Source: Bacteroidales bacterium (GTDB lineage: Bacteria; Bacteroidota; Bacteroidia; Bacteroidales; F082). Taken from it: a stretch of DNA of 49,857 bases. The notes below the pieces were generated by a model. It saw only the letters and a list, made by a program, of their open reading frames with translations, was not told the DNA's origin and ran no database searches. The position numbers were made by a program, and so were the translations under genes. This document shows, one piece after another, positions 16,334 to 24,715 of the stretch. Positions within the stretch are counted from its first letter, which is position 1, and each line of letters opens with the position of its first letter. The stretch spans positions 1 to 49,857 of the forward strand of contig JAEFAE010000017.1 of NCBI GenBank assembly GCA_016291135.1, given 5' to 3'.

Positions 16334-16725
16334 TGGAGTACGACATGCTGAAGGGGCTCCACCACAGCGAGACGCTGGTGGTGGAGCACAAGGACACCGC
16401 TGCCGTGTATGGCTCCGGTTCGTTGGAGGTGTTTGCCACCCCGGCCATGATCGCCCTGATGGAGAAGACCTGTCTCGACAGTGTCAATGACAAGATCGGG
16501 GAGGGGAACACCACCGTGGGCATCGCAGTCAACATCAAACATCTGAAAGCCAGTCCTGTGGGTTCCACGATTCGTTGTGACGCCGCCCTCGTTGATGTGG
16601 ATCGCAAGCGTTTGGTCTTCGAGGTCCGCTGTTTCGAAGGCGAGACCTTGGTCGGCGAAGGCATCCACGAGCGTTTTGTGGTGGATAGCGTGAAATTCAT
16701 GGGTAAGATTGGAATGAACCCTTAG
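16333..16725 (+). CDS. Hotdog-fold thioesterase (FlK-like)
   Basis: A 130-residue hotdog protein. The central helix (ATPAMIALMEKTCLDSVND) and following strand (GNTTVGIAVNIKHLKASPVGSTIRCDAAL) match thioesterases related to fluoroacetyl-CoA thioesterase FlK, ending in FEVRCFEGETLVGEGIHERFVV. It should hydrolyse a small acyl-CoA or acyl thioester; the substrate is unknown. A longer frame starting at 16249 is rejected because its extra residues are OsmC sequence read in another frame. ATG 16333 overlaps the OsmC stop by one base. Confidence 0.82.
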   Translation: MEYDMLKGLHHSETLVVEHKDTAAVYGSGSLEVFATPAMIALMEKTCLDSVNDKIGEGNTTVGIAVNIKHLKASPVGSTIRCDAALVDVDRKRLVFEVRCFEGETLVGEGIHERFVVDSVKFMGKIGMNP

Positions 16726-16750
16726 GCCAAACCCCTGTGACATGAGGTGT

Positions 16751-16839
16751 CACCCGAAGGGGTGCCCTAATGGTAGCCAGGGGTTGTCAACCCCCTGGGA
16801 ACGGATGATGATCGGAATCACACCCCGTAGGGGTGCCCT
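16751..16839 (+). repeat. Two-hairpin palindromic repeat, second cluster
   Basis: One full unit: CACCCGAAGGGGTG at 16751-16764, a CCCTAATGGTAG linker, then CCAGGGG...CCCCCTGG at 16777-16798. It is followed by a half unit with CACCCCGTAGGGGTG at 16821-16835 and the linker start CCCTGTTGGTA. The half unit ends where the terminator of the convergent lipoprotein gene begins. The orientation matches the 14.1-14.4 kb cluster. Confidence 0.88.
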
Positions 16840-16845
16840 GTTGGT

Positions 16846-16876
16846 AAAAAAAGAGAGCGGCTTGTCAGCCGCTCTC
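16846..16876 (-). terminator. Rho-independent terminator of the small lipoprotein gene
   Basis: A 10-bp stem GAGAGCGGCT/AGCCGCTCTC (16853-16862 with 16867-16876) with loop TGTC. On the minus strand a run of T follows (positions 16852-16846). It lies 30 nt beyond the stop at 16906. Confidence 0.85.
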
Positions 16877-16905
16877 CGTGTTTTGTGTGATGTTTAAGGC
16901 ATCGA

Positions 16906-17283
16906 TTAACGTCCAAGGACCTTTGCGCAGTGCTCCTGGAAGTCGAGGTACGCTTTCTGCGTGGCCTCGTCCATCTGGTCTTCCATGCCATAGAGGACGT
17001 TGCTGAGCTGGTTCAGCTGTTTGAAGAGCTCGGTGTCTTTGCCAAAGAGACCATCGGTAACGAGTCCATGGCCTTTCTCCATGAGTTCCTCAGCGGGATA
17101 GTTTTGTTCAAAATAAGTCAGGATGCCGTCGGCCTGTTTTACCACCTCAGGATAATCCGCAGTGGTGAGGCTGAACATTCTGTTGGTGAGATCGTTCACT
17201 TTCTTGGCGTCGTAGGGCTTGTTACCGCCTCCGCAGGCCACCATCATGATGGCAACAGCCACCAAAACAAACAGTTTTTTCAT
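16906..17283 (-). CDS. Small lipoprotein of unknown function
   Basis: A 125-residue protein with a lipoprotein signal peptide ending in MMVAC (Cys17), followed by GGGNKPYDAKK. The mature part is helical, with two predicted helices around LTNRMFSLTTADYPEVVKQ and QKAYLDFQEHC. The family was not recognised. The start at ATG 17283 is chosen because it directly precedes the signal peptide and lies downstream of the promoter; a start at 17337 would fall inside the -7 box. It has its own promoter and terminator, so it is a single-gene unit. Confidence 0.8.
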   Translation of the reverse strand: MKKLFVLVAVAIMMVACGGGNKPYDAKKVNDLTNRMFSLTTADYPEVVKQADGILTYFEQNYPAEELMEKGHGLVTDGLFGKDTELFKQLNQLSNVLYGMEDQMDEATQKAYLDFQEHCAKVLGR

Positions 17284-17334
17284 TTTTAATAGGTTTTGTT
17301 GATTATAAAATGTGTTTAGTTGGTTTTGCAAACG

Positions 17335-17342
17335 CAAAGATA
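17335..17342 (-). promoter_or_regulatory. Promoter -7 box of the small lipoprotein gene
   Basis: TATCTTTG on the minus strand, 51 nt before ATG 17283. The -33 region is AT-rich without a clear TTG. Confidence 0.6.
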
Positions 17343-17382
17343 AGGATGTTTTTTTCTGTGATTAAGAAAAACCATAATAAAA

Positions 17383-17868
17383 TTATGGCTCCATCATGTT
17401 TTTTAGTGCCTCCCCAATGAAGGTGGCCGACATCCGTACCAGTTCCACGCAGGGACGTTTTTTGTAATAGGTTTCGGTGCGAGGCGAAGGGATGGGCGAC
17501 TCCTTGACGGGAGCGACGCCCAACAGCTCCCGGCAGATGATGCTGCCGTTGGCTTCGCGGAAACGCTCGGCCACTTGTTGGACGAGGGCGTAGCAGCGGG
17601 TCTTGGAGGCCAGGTCATGGGGATCGTCGCAGGGGATGGCCAAGCCCGCTACCAAGGCGGCACCGCTCACGGTGCCGCACACCTCGCGCATCCTGCCAAT
17701 GCCCGCCCCTAAGGGGGCGGCGATGATGGCGGCGGTCTTGGGCTCCATGCCGAAAAGGTCGGCGTAGGCCATATAGACCGCCTGGGCGCAGTTATAGCCG
17801 CTTTTGAAATTATTCACGGCTTGCTCGGCGCGTGCTTCGACATCCAAGGTGCTGTAGTCGGGACTCAT
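17383..17868 (-). CDS. C_GCAxxG_C_C family protein
   Basis: A 161-residue protein with the scattered cysteines that define this family: GYNCAQAV (Cys27), MREVCGTVSGA (Cys64), AIPC (Cys80), RCYALVQQV (Cys92) and IICRELLG (Cys112). The family is thought to bind a metal or be redox-active, but its function is unknown. The start at ATG 17868 overlaps the stop of the cysteine desulfidase by 4 nt. An open frame extending to 18606 is only that gene read in another frame. Coupling to a cysteine-degrading enzyme suggests a role in sulfur or thiol metabolism. Confidence 0.85.
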   Translation of the reverse strand: MSPDYSTLDVEARAEQAVNNFKSGYNCAQAVYMAYADLFGMEPKTAAIIAAPLGAGIGRMREVCGTVSGAALVAGLAIPCDDPHDLASKTRCYALVQQVAERFREANGSIICRELLGVAPVKESPIPSPRTETYYKKRPCVELVRMSATFIGEALKNMMEP

Positions 17869-19136
17869 TCCACCATGATTTTGAGGATCTCCACGTCGGT
17901 CTCCTTCATGCCGTAGCGGCCAAGGCAACCGATATGGTCGATGGTCTCTTCCACGTCTTTGCCGATGATGCCGTCGCCGCCCAGGAGGTTGTCGCCGTGC
18001 TTGCTCATCTCGAAGCCGAGCAGGCCCGCTTCGACGGCCAAGGCGATCTTGCCGGCGCAGGAGGGCTTGGCACCGTCGCAGACGATGCCGGCGGCCATGC
18101 CCAGGGCGTTCTCCAGGGTGTGTTCGATGATCTCGAAGCTGTGTCCCAGCAGGTAAGCGACGCCGCATCCCGAGGCACAGCCGGCGCTGACGGCGCCGCA
18201 GTAGGCCGAGAGACGGCCGATGCCGGTCTTCTGGTGGATGGCCACGAGGTTGGAGAGGGCCACAGCACGGATGGTGCGGTCCTCGTCGATATGGAACTCC
18301 TCGGCGAAGGCGAGGACGGGAAGGCTCACGGTCATGCCTTGGTTGCCGCTGCCCGAGTTGATGATCACAGGCATCTCGCAGCCGCTCATACGGGCGTCGC
18401 TGCCGGCGGCGGCCCATGCCTTGGCTTTCTGGCGGATGTCGTTGCCTACACGCAGGATGGTGCTGCCCACATTGGCGCCCCAGTTGTTTTTGAGGCCATC
18501 CATGGCGATGGCCTTGTTGCATTCCATCTGGGGTACGATGATGGGCTTCAGGTCTTCGAGATCGGCCGTGTTGGCGAAGTCGTAGATCTGCCTCATGTTG
18601 AGGCACTTGCGATCGGTGAGCTTGGCGTTGGCGTCGGCTTCGTAGCCCGAGTCGAAGAGCACCTCATCGTTCTTTTCGATCTTGACGATATTGGTATGGT
18701 GTCCTGCAATACGAACACTGGCGGATTGGTTGCCGTCATAAAGGATTACGGTGACATCGAGCTGGGCGATGACATTCAAGGGCACGATGGTCATCAGCGT
18801 GTCGTCGAGGAACTGAACGATTTGCTGTTTCTGTTCCGGGGTCACCTCGGCAATGACTTCCAACGCCTTTTCCGGATTGCCGGCCACGATGCCCGCCGCC
18901 ACGGAGGCTTTCAGTCCTTTCATGCCCTTGGTGTTGGGCACGATGACGCTTTTCACGTTTTTGATGATGTTTCCGCTGGCTTTGATCTCCACCCGTTTGG
19001 GCATGGAGCCCAGCACCTCGCGCGCCTTGGCGGCGGCGTAGGCCAGGCAGATGGGTTCGGTACAGCCCATGGCGGGCACGAGTTCTTCTTTCAGGATCGC
19101 CAGATACGACTGGTAACAACAATCGGATTTGTCCAT
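17865..19136 (-). CDS. cyuA: L-cysteine desulfidase family protein (CyuA/UPF0597)
   Basis: A 423-residue enzyme of the serine-dehydratase-alpha-like UPF0597/YhaM family. The N-terminal PAMGCTEPICLAYA carries Cys25, the catalytic Cys in characterised archaeal cysteine desulfidase. Later come SAGCASGCG and CDGAKPSC, whose C-x6-C spacing matches iron-sulfur ligands of that enzyme. The expected reaction converts L-cysteine to pyruvate, ammonia and sulfide using a [4Fe-4S] cluster. It starts 22 nt downstream of the TPR gene and is ATGA-coupled to the C_GCAxxG_C_C gene. Confidence 0.87.
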   Translation of the reverse strand: MDKSDCCYQSYLAILKEELVPAMGCTEPICLAYAAAKAREVLGSMPKRVEIKASGNIIKNVKSVIVPNTKGMKGLKASVAAGIVAGNPEKALEVIAEVTPEQKQQIVQFLDDTLMTIVPLNVIAQLDVTVILYDGNQSASVRIAGHHTNIVKIEKNDEVLFDSGYEADANAKLTDRKCLNMRQIYDFANTADLEDLKPIIVPQMECNKAIAMDGLKNNWGANVGSTILRVGNDIRQKAKAWAAAGSDARMSGCEMPVIINSGSGNQGMTVSLPVLAFAEEFHIDEDRTIRAVALSNLVAIHQKTGIGRLSAYCGAVSAGCASGCGVAYLLGHSFEIIEHTLENALGMAAGIVCDGAKPSCAGKIALAVEAGLLGFEMSKHGDNLLGGDGIIGKDVEETIDHIGCLGRYGMKETDVEILKIMVE

Positions 19137-19158
19137 ATACTTATTTCTTACTTTTTCT

Positions 19159-21249
19159 TTAATTGCTTCTCGAGATCATCACCAGGCTCACCTCCACGTC
19201 GTCGTTTTCGGAGATCAGCTCGATCCAGGTGTTGTTCTCGCTGAACCACTTGTACTGACCGCCGATGCGGAAGAGGTAGGTCTTTTCGTCTTCGCTCTCG
19301 CTGATGGCGAGTACGAAGCCGCCGTTCTTGCCGGCTTCACTGCCGAAGCTGACGATCATCGGGAAGCTCTTGCCCGGGGTGAGGTTGCGGGCCTTCAGGA
19401 TGATGTAGTTGGAACGGCGCGAGGCCACGTCGACCGGGTTGAACGTGAAACGTCGCGGGGTATTGGCCGCCATGGTGAAGGCCTCGGTGTTGAGTTCATA
19501 CAGTTTGTTCTCTTCGATGAGGCGGTCGATCTTGTCGATCATCTCGATGGGGTAGGGCTCGCCCAAGCCGAGTTCGACGGCTTTGGCGTAGTTCTCCACG
19601 GCCTTGTCGAGGGCCTTGGCGGCATATTGCTTGTCGCCCTCCTTGATGAAGGTGTTGTATTGGGCACGCAGGGCGGCCATCTTCTCGTTGTCGAGACGCT
19701 CCGCCTCGGCCAGCTTGGCCGTGGCCTCGGCGTCGCCGGGTTTGGCAACCAACGCCATGTTGTATTGTGAGACGGCCTCGCGGTAGTTCTCGTCGTTCAT
19801 GAAACGGGTGGCGGCGGCCATGGCGGCGTCATAACGCTTTTGGGCCTCTGCGGCGATGCGGGCGAAGATACCGTCGATTTCCGCGATCTTTGCGGTGGCG
19901 GTGGTGTTGCCTTCGTCTTCGGTGAACACCTCTTGGTATTTCTGCTTGGCTTCTACGAGCTTCTCCTCGTTGAAGAGGGCATCGGCAGCGTCGAGGATCG
20001 TCTTGATCCGGGCTTGACGTTCCGCCTCGGCTGCTGCCGCAGCCTCGGCGGCCAACCGAGCGGCTTCCGCCTCCGCGGCCAGCCTGGCGGCCTCCTGTTC
20101 AGCAGCGATGCGCGCAGCCTCTGCCTCGGCAGCCAATCGTGCGGCTTCTTCTTCGGCTGCCTTTCGTGCCGCTTCCTCGGCGGCTAGCCTGGCAGCTTCC
20201 TGTTCTGCGGCGATCCGTGCGGCCTCTTGTTCCGCTGCGATGCGCGCCGCTTCGGCCTCGGCGGCCAATCGTGCGGCTTCGGCCTCGGCAGCCAGACGGG
20301 CTGCCTCCTGTTCCGCGGCGATGCGGGCTGCCTCTTCGGCGTCCTGCTGGGCGATGAGCGGATCGAGGCGGGCAATCATATCCAAGGCGTAGGCATCGCC
20401 GGCGACGACGTTCAGGGCGCTCTGGTACTGGGCCTTGGCTTCTTTATAGGCTTTGGTCTCGTAGAGTCTGTCGGCCTCGGCGATGACACTGTTGTAACGG
20501 TCGTGGACGTCTTTCGACGACTGCATGGACTGCAGGAGGTTCTTCGCCTGAGGATCGTCGGGGAAGAGTTCCAGTGCCTGGTTCAGCTTGGCGATGGCGC
20601 CTTCGTAGTTCTTGCGGAGCCCCAGCTGGTTGGCTTCTTCGAGGAAGGTGTTGAACTGGCCCACCTTGTCGTTGTAAAGCTGTTGCAAGCGGCGTGCCTC
20701 GACCAGTCGGTCCTTGGGCAGCTTGTCGTTGGGGAAGATCTCGGCAGCCGTCTCAAACTGCAGGATGGCGGCGTCGAAGTTCTCCTCTTCGAGCAGGGTG
20801 TTGCCCTGGGCGATGGCACGGTCGTAGGCATCTTGCTTGTCTTTGCGTTCCTGAAGCAGGTCGCGGATGGCTTGGGCCTGGGTGCCGACATACTTGTCGT
20901 CGGGGAAGATGGCCAGGGCCTTGTCGTATTCGGCGAGGGCTTCCTCGTAGCGGTTCTGGGCGTTGAGGGCGTCGCCCGCGTCGAGGTGGGCGTAGAACAC
21001 CTCCTGACGCTCGCTGTCGGCCTGGATCTTGGCCAGGGTCTCGTTCAGCTTGGACTGGGCCTCGGCGTCCTTGGGACGTTGCTTGAGTGCCATCTCGTAA
21101 TAGGTCTTGGCACTGATATAGTCTTTGGCGGCGTATTTGGTGTTGCCGCTCCGCATCAACGATTCGTAGGTCTCGGCGTTCTGTGCCAGGACGTTGGCGG
21201 AGCAAAGCAAGGCTGCACCCAATGCGATTCCGAACAGTATTCTCTTCAT
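19159..21249 (-). CDS. Secreted TPR protein with Ala/Glu-rich repeat stalk
   Basis: A 696-residue protein. A signal peptide (KRILFGIALGAALLCSANVLAQ) precedes TPR-like helices (about 25-300), such as NTKYAAKDYISAKTYYEMAL and RYEEALAEYDKALAIFPDD. A low-complexity stretch (about 302-412) repeats E-A-A-R-x-A-A-E about a dozen times and should form a long charged single helix. More TPR-like repeats (about 415-580) follow, then a C-terminal beta domain (PRRFTFNPVDVASRRSNYIILKARN ... GGQYKWFSENNTWIELIS). It is probably a periplasmic or outer-membrane scaffold; the role is unknown. The repeated DNA (about 20010-20343) is prone to copy-number change. Confidence 0.8.
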   Translation of the reverse strand: MKRILFGIALGAALLCSANVLAQNAETYESLMRSGNTKYAAKDYISAKTYYEMALKQRPKDAEAQSKLNETLAKIQADSERQEVFYAHLDAGDALNAQNRYEEALAEYDKALAIFPDDKYVGTQAQAIRDLLQERKDKQDAYDRAIAQGNTLLEEENFDAAILQFETAAEIFPNDKLPKDRLVEARRLQQLYNDKVGQFNTFLEEANQLGLRKNYEGAIAKLNQALELFPDDPQAKNLLQSMQSSKDVHDRYNSVIAEADRLYETKAYKEAKAQYQSALNVVAGDAYALDMIARLDPLIAQQDAEEAARIAAEQEAARLAAEAEAARLAAEAEAARIAAEQEAARIAAEQEAARLAAEEAARKAAEEEAARLAAEAEAARIAAEQEAARLAAEAEAARLAAEAAAAAEAERQARIKTILDAADALFNEEKLVEAKQKYQEVFTEDEGNTTATAKIAEIDGIFARIAAEAQKRYDAAMAAATRFMNDENYREAVSQYNMALVAKPGDAEATAKLAEAERLDNEKMAALRAQYNTFIKEGDKQYAAKALDKAVENYAKAVELGLGEPYPIEMIDKIDRLIEENKLYELNTEAFTMAANTPRRFTFNPVDVASRRSNYIILKARNLTPGKSFPMIVSFGSEAGKNGGFVLAISESEDEKTYLFRIGGQYKWFSENNTWIELISENDDVEVSLVMISRSN
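20010..20343 (-). repeat. Coding minisatellite for EAARxAAE repeats
   Basis: Within the TPR gene, short related units alternate between EAARIAAEQ and EAARLAAEA at the protein level, with one EEAARKAAEE variant. At the DNA level units such as GCGGCCTCCTGTTC and GCGGCTTCGGCCTC recur on the plus strand. The tract sits between the two TPR blocks. Confidence 0.8.
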
Positions 21250-21325
21250 GTGCGATCTTATTAAATAATAAGGCTAACGTTTTATTTCATGTTTTATTTT
21301 TCCCCTGTTTCATATTCCCGTCGTT

Positions 21326-21973
<648 letters not shown>

Positions 21974-21992
21974 GCGGTCGTCAAAATAATCG

Positions 21993-22000
21993 CAAAAATA
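21993..22000 (-). promoter_or_regulatory. Promoter -7 box of the ABC ATPase gene
   Basis: TATTTTTG on the minus strand, 19 nt before ATG 21973. The upstream region is AT-rich; no clear TTG at -33. Confidence 0.55.
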
Positions 22001-22051
22001 CGACTATTTTTTTAAATAGGAAGCATCTTTGGCAAGGAAGGACGATTTCGC

Positions 22052-22972
22052 TCAGGATTTCTTTGGGCGGGTGTTGAGCATGATGATGGCGAAGAGCATC
22101 ACCACCGCGGCGATCCATTGCACGGGCGAATAGACGGTCTTGTTGACGGCGTAGTCCAACACCACGGCGGTGATGGGATACATCAGCTCCAGGAAGGTCG
22201 AGACCGAGGCCTTCACATGGCGCAGTCCGTAATAATAGAGGAAGATGGCCCCTGATCCCGTGGTCAAGCCGATGAGGGCGATGAAAAGCCAGTTGCGGGG
22301 CGTGATCTGGGAGAAGTCGCCGATATGGCCGGTCGCCAGCACGATGACCAGCATGATGACCGTGGTGAAGAAATAGCGGAAGAAGGTGGAGGCGTAGAAC
22401 GAGTAGTTGCCCAGGATCTTCTTTGAGAACACCGTGGAGCTGCCGAAGGAGAAGGCGGCAAGCAGGGAGAGCAAGGCGGCATACACCGTGGTGATGCCTT
22501 CGGTGCTGAAGTCGGGGAGGGCCCATCCGAAGGTGAGGAAATAGCCACCGACCAGGGCCACAGAGGCCCAGAGAACGAAGTGCCGTTTGATACGCTCCTT
22601 GAGGATCATCCTAGCCAGCAGGACGGCGAAGACGGGCTGCAGCTTTTGGAGTAACACCACAACGGAGAGGTTGTTGAAATGGAGCAGGAAGAGCGACTTG
22701 ACGATGGCCAATGTGCCCAGGGCGCCTCCGAAGAGGGCGATGAGGGTGAAGTAAAGGAAGTCGGAGCGGCTCATGGTCCGCAGCAAGCGGTACTGCCGAA
22801 AGAAGAAAACGTTCATCAGCAGGAACGGGAACAAATGGATCACAAAGACCACAAAGGCCGTATTGAGGTTGTAGAGTTGCGGTGTGAGCAAGATGCCGTC
22901 GATGCCCCAAAGCATTGCGGATCCGGCTACAGCCAGGGCACCGGTGATCTTGGGATTGGGTTGGTGGTCCAT
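22052..22972 (-). CDS. EamA/DMT-family transporter
   Basis: A 306-residue inner-membrane protein with ten predicted helices arranged as two EamA repeats (about 10-145 and 165-300). Typical segments are GALAVAGSAMLWGIDGILLTPQ and LGTLAIVKSLFLLHFNNLSVVVLLQKLQPVFAVLLAR. DMT proteins export or import small metabolites; no substrate can be named. It is monocistronic, with a promoter back to back with that of the Omp28-like gene. Confidence 0.85.
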   Translation of the reverse strand: MDHQPNPKITGALAVAGSAMLWGIDGILLTPQLYNLNTAFVVFVIHLFPFLLMNVFFFRQYRLLRTMSRSDFLYFTLIALFGGALGTLAIVKSLFLLHFNNLSVVVLLQKLQPVFAVLLARMILKERIKRHFVLWASVALVGGYFLTFGWALPDFSTEGITTVYAALLSLLAAFSFGSSTVFSKKILGNYSFYASTFFRYFFTTVIMLVIVLATGHIGDFSQITPRNWLFIALIGLTTGSGAIFLYYYGLRHVKASVSTFLELMYPITAVVLDYAVNKTVYSPVQWIAAVVMLFAIIMLNTRPKKS

Positions 22973-22999
22973 GCGTTCTTTCTAAAAATAATTGCGGCG

Positions 23000-23007
23000 C
23001 AAAAATA
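23000..23007 (-). promoter_or_regulatory. Promoter -7 box of the EamA gene (22052-22972)
   Basis: TATTTTTG on the minus strand, 27 nt before ATG 22972. It lies 7 nt from the plus-strand -7 box at 23015, so the two divergent promoters overlap. Confidence 0.65.
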
Positions 23008-23014
23008 AAAAATA

Positions 23015-23022
23015 TACATTTG
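23015..23022 (+). promoter_or_regulatory. Promoter -7 box of the Omp28-like gene
   Basis: TACATTTG with TTG at 22992-22994, 20 nt upstream. A possible TTG start at 23020 lies inside this box, so translation must begin at ATG 23047. Confidence 0.7.
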
Positions 23023-23046
23023 CAAAAACTTTCAAATACCAATCCT

Positions 23047-24669
23047 ATGAAAAAAACAATACTCTTTTTTGCTCTCATAGCACTTGTTGTCGCTACCGTT
23101 CCTGCGCAGCCAAAGACGAATGTGGCGCGTGAATGTGTCTTGTTCGAACTGTTCACGGGGGTTCGCTGCCCGTATTGTCCTGCGGCGGCCAACGCGGTTG
23201 CCCAGCTGTTGTCCGAAGGGAAGGCCGTTGCTCCGGTCGCCTACCATACCACCGCTTTTTCCACGGCGCCGTACTATACCGACGAGACCAACGCACGGGC
23301 CAATTATTACAGCATTACGAGCTATCCCACGTTGAAAGCGGACGGCAAGCTCAACAGTGTCGGCGGTGGTGATGCCAGTGAGACCAACTATCCCACTTAT
23401 TTGAATCTTTACAACCAACGCATCAACGTGACCAGCCCCTTCACCATCACGCTGACCTGCTTGCCCAGTGAGGATGGCCACTGTGTGGCCCATTGCGAGG
23501 TGACCAAGGTGGGCGACTGCTCGGCTACCAACCTGCGCTTGATGCTTGCCCTCACCCAATGCAACATCAACGTGGGATGGCAGGGGATGCAGGGGCTGCA
23601 CCATGTCTGTCGCGACATGATTCCTACCCAAACGGGAACCCCCATCACGGGCAACTCGCTGACGGTCGATCTGCCGTTTGAGCTGAATTGGCCCAAGGAG
23701 GACTGCTATCTTACCGCATGGGTACAGGATTATTCCACCAAGGAGGTGTTCCAAGCGGTGCGTCTGTCGTTGGATATGAACCTGGATTACGACCTGGCCA
23801 TCAAGGGTGCTGAGCAATATGCCGTGAAGAACTGTTCGGGACTGCTTGCCCCTGTTGTCAATGTGAAGAACGTGGGCGTTGAAGCGGTAACCAGCTTTGA
23901 GGTGGTGGCCATTTCCAATGGTGTCGAGCTGGCTCGCGACACTTGGACGGGTTCCTTGCAGAAAGGGGAGACAGCCTCCTTTGCCATGAGCGAGTTCTCC
24001 AAGGGAGACGCTGCACAGATCAACCTGCAAGTGGTCAATCCCAACGGTCGTGACGACGAATTCATGGGGGACAACAGCCTCACTGTGGCATTCGGGGAAG
24101 TCGACAGCTTTGACGGTTACATGACCATGATGGTGAAGACCGACAACCAGCCGCAAGAGACCACCATCGAGATCTGGAACATGACCACGGAATCCCTGGA
24201 TTATGAATTCCATTTCGAACTGCCCAAGCACGTCTATACCGAAGAAGTGCCACTGATGGATGCGGGTTGTTATCTGATCAAGGTGAAAGACAGTGCAGGC
24301 AATGGTCTGAGTTCCGGTGCCTTTGTCTATTTCACTGATGCCCAAGAACATGACATTTTCTACTTGGCGGCCACCCAGCATTTTGGCTATGAATTTCCGT
24401 TCGAGGTGCATTGCGATGGCACGTACGCCGTTGAGGAGGCCTCGACCGGCTTGACGGTCTATCCCAACCCCTCGCAAGGCACTTTCCAATTGCGTCTGGG
24501 TGAAGGCTGCTGGCAGGTGGAGGTGTTCGACCTCACCGGTCGTTCCGTCTATCGGAATGCGGATTTCGTTTCCGGCGAGATCCAGCTGGCAGGATGTGGG
24601 GAAGGGGTCTACTTCCTCAAGGCTACCAACGGCAACGAAACATACCTGAAGAAGGTGATGGTCTATTGA
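23047..24669 (+). CDS. Omp28-like secreted protein with thioredoxin-type CPYC and T9SS sorting domain
   Basis: A 540-residue protein. A signal peptide (KKTILFFALIALVVATVPAQ) is followed by an Omp28-type thioredoxin-fold region (about 25-150): CVLFELFTGVRCPYCPAAAN, with Cys41-Pro-Tyr-Cys44 as the potential redox pair, and SITSYPTLKADG as the cis-Pro region. Beta-rich domains (about 150-460) come next. The last 70 residues (LTVYPNPSQGTFQLRL ... GVYFLKATN) form a type A T9SS sorting domain. It should be exported to the cell surface. A role in disulfide chemistry of surface proteins is possible; many Omp28 relatives have no assigned function. Confidence 0.85.
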   Translation: MKKTILFFALIALVVATVPAQPKTNVARECVLFELFTGVRCPYCPAAANAVAQLLSEGKAVAPVAYHTTAFSTAPYYTDETNARANYYSITSYPTLKADGKLNSVGGGDASETNYPTYLNLYNQRINVTSPFTITLTCLPSEDGHCVAHCEVTKVGDCSATNLRLMLALTQCNINVGWQGMQGLHHVCRDMIPTQTGTPITGNSLTVDLPFELNWPKEDCYLTAWVQDYSTKEVFQAVRLSLDMNLDYDLAIKGAEQYAVKNCSGLLAPVVNVKNVGVEAVTSFEVVAISNGVELARDTWTGSLQKGETASFAMSEFSKGDAAQINLQVVNPNGRDDEFMGDNSLTVAFGEVDSFDGYMTMMVKTDNQPQETTIEIWNMTTESLDYEFHFELPKHVYTEEVPLMDAGCYLIKVKDSAGNGLSSGAFVYFTDAQEHDIFYLAATQHFGYEFPFEVHCDGTYAVEEASTGLTVYPNPSQGTFQLRLGEGCWQVEVFDLTGRSVYRNADFVSGEIQLAGCGEGVYFLKATNGNETYLKKVMVY

Positions 24670-24684
24670 CCGTTTTAGCGGATT

Positions 24685-24715
24685 CGGCTCAGGGGGATCA
24701 TTTCAACCTGAGCCG
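24685..24715. terminator. Hairpin between convergent genes (weak terminator candidate)
   Basis: CGGCTCAGG (24685-24693) pairs with CCTGAGCCG (24707-24715) around a 13-nt loop that contains the stop codon of the esterase gene. It lies just after the Omp28-like gene. No T-run follows on either strand, so termination is only possible, not shown. Confidence 0.4.

Noticed and set aside
17869..18606. N-terminal extension of the C_GCAxxG_C_C gene
   Set aside because: The extra residues are the cysteine desulfidase gene read out of frame; ATG 17868 gives the normal protein.
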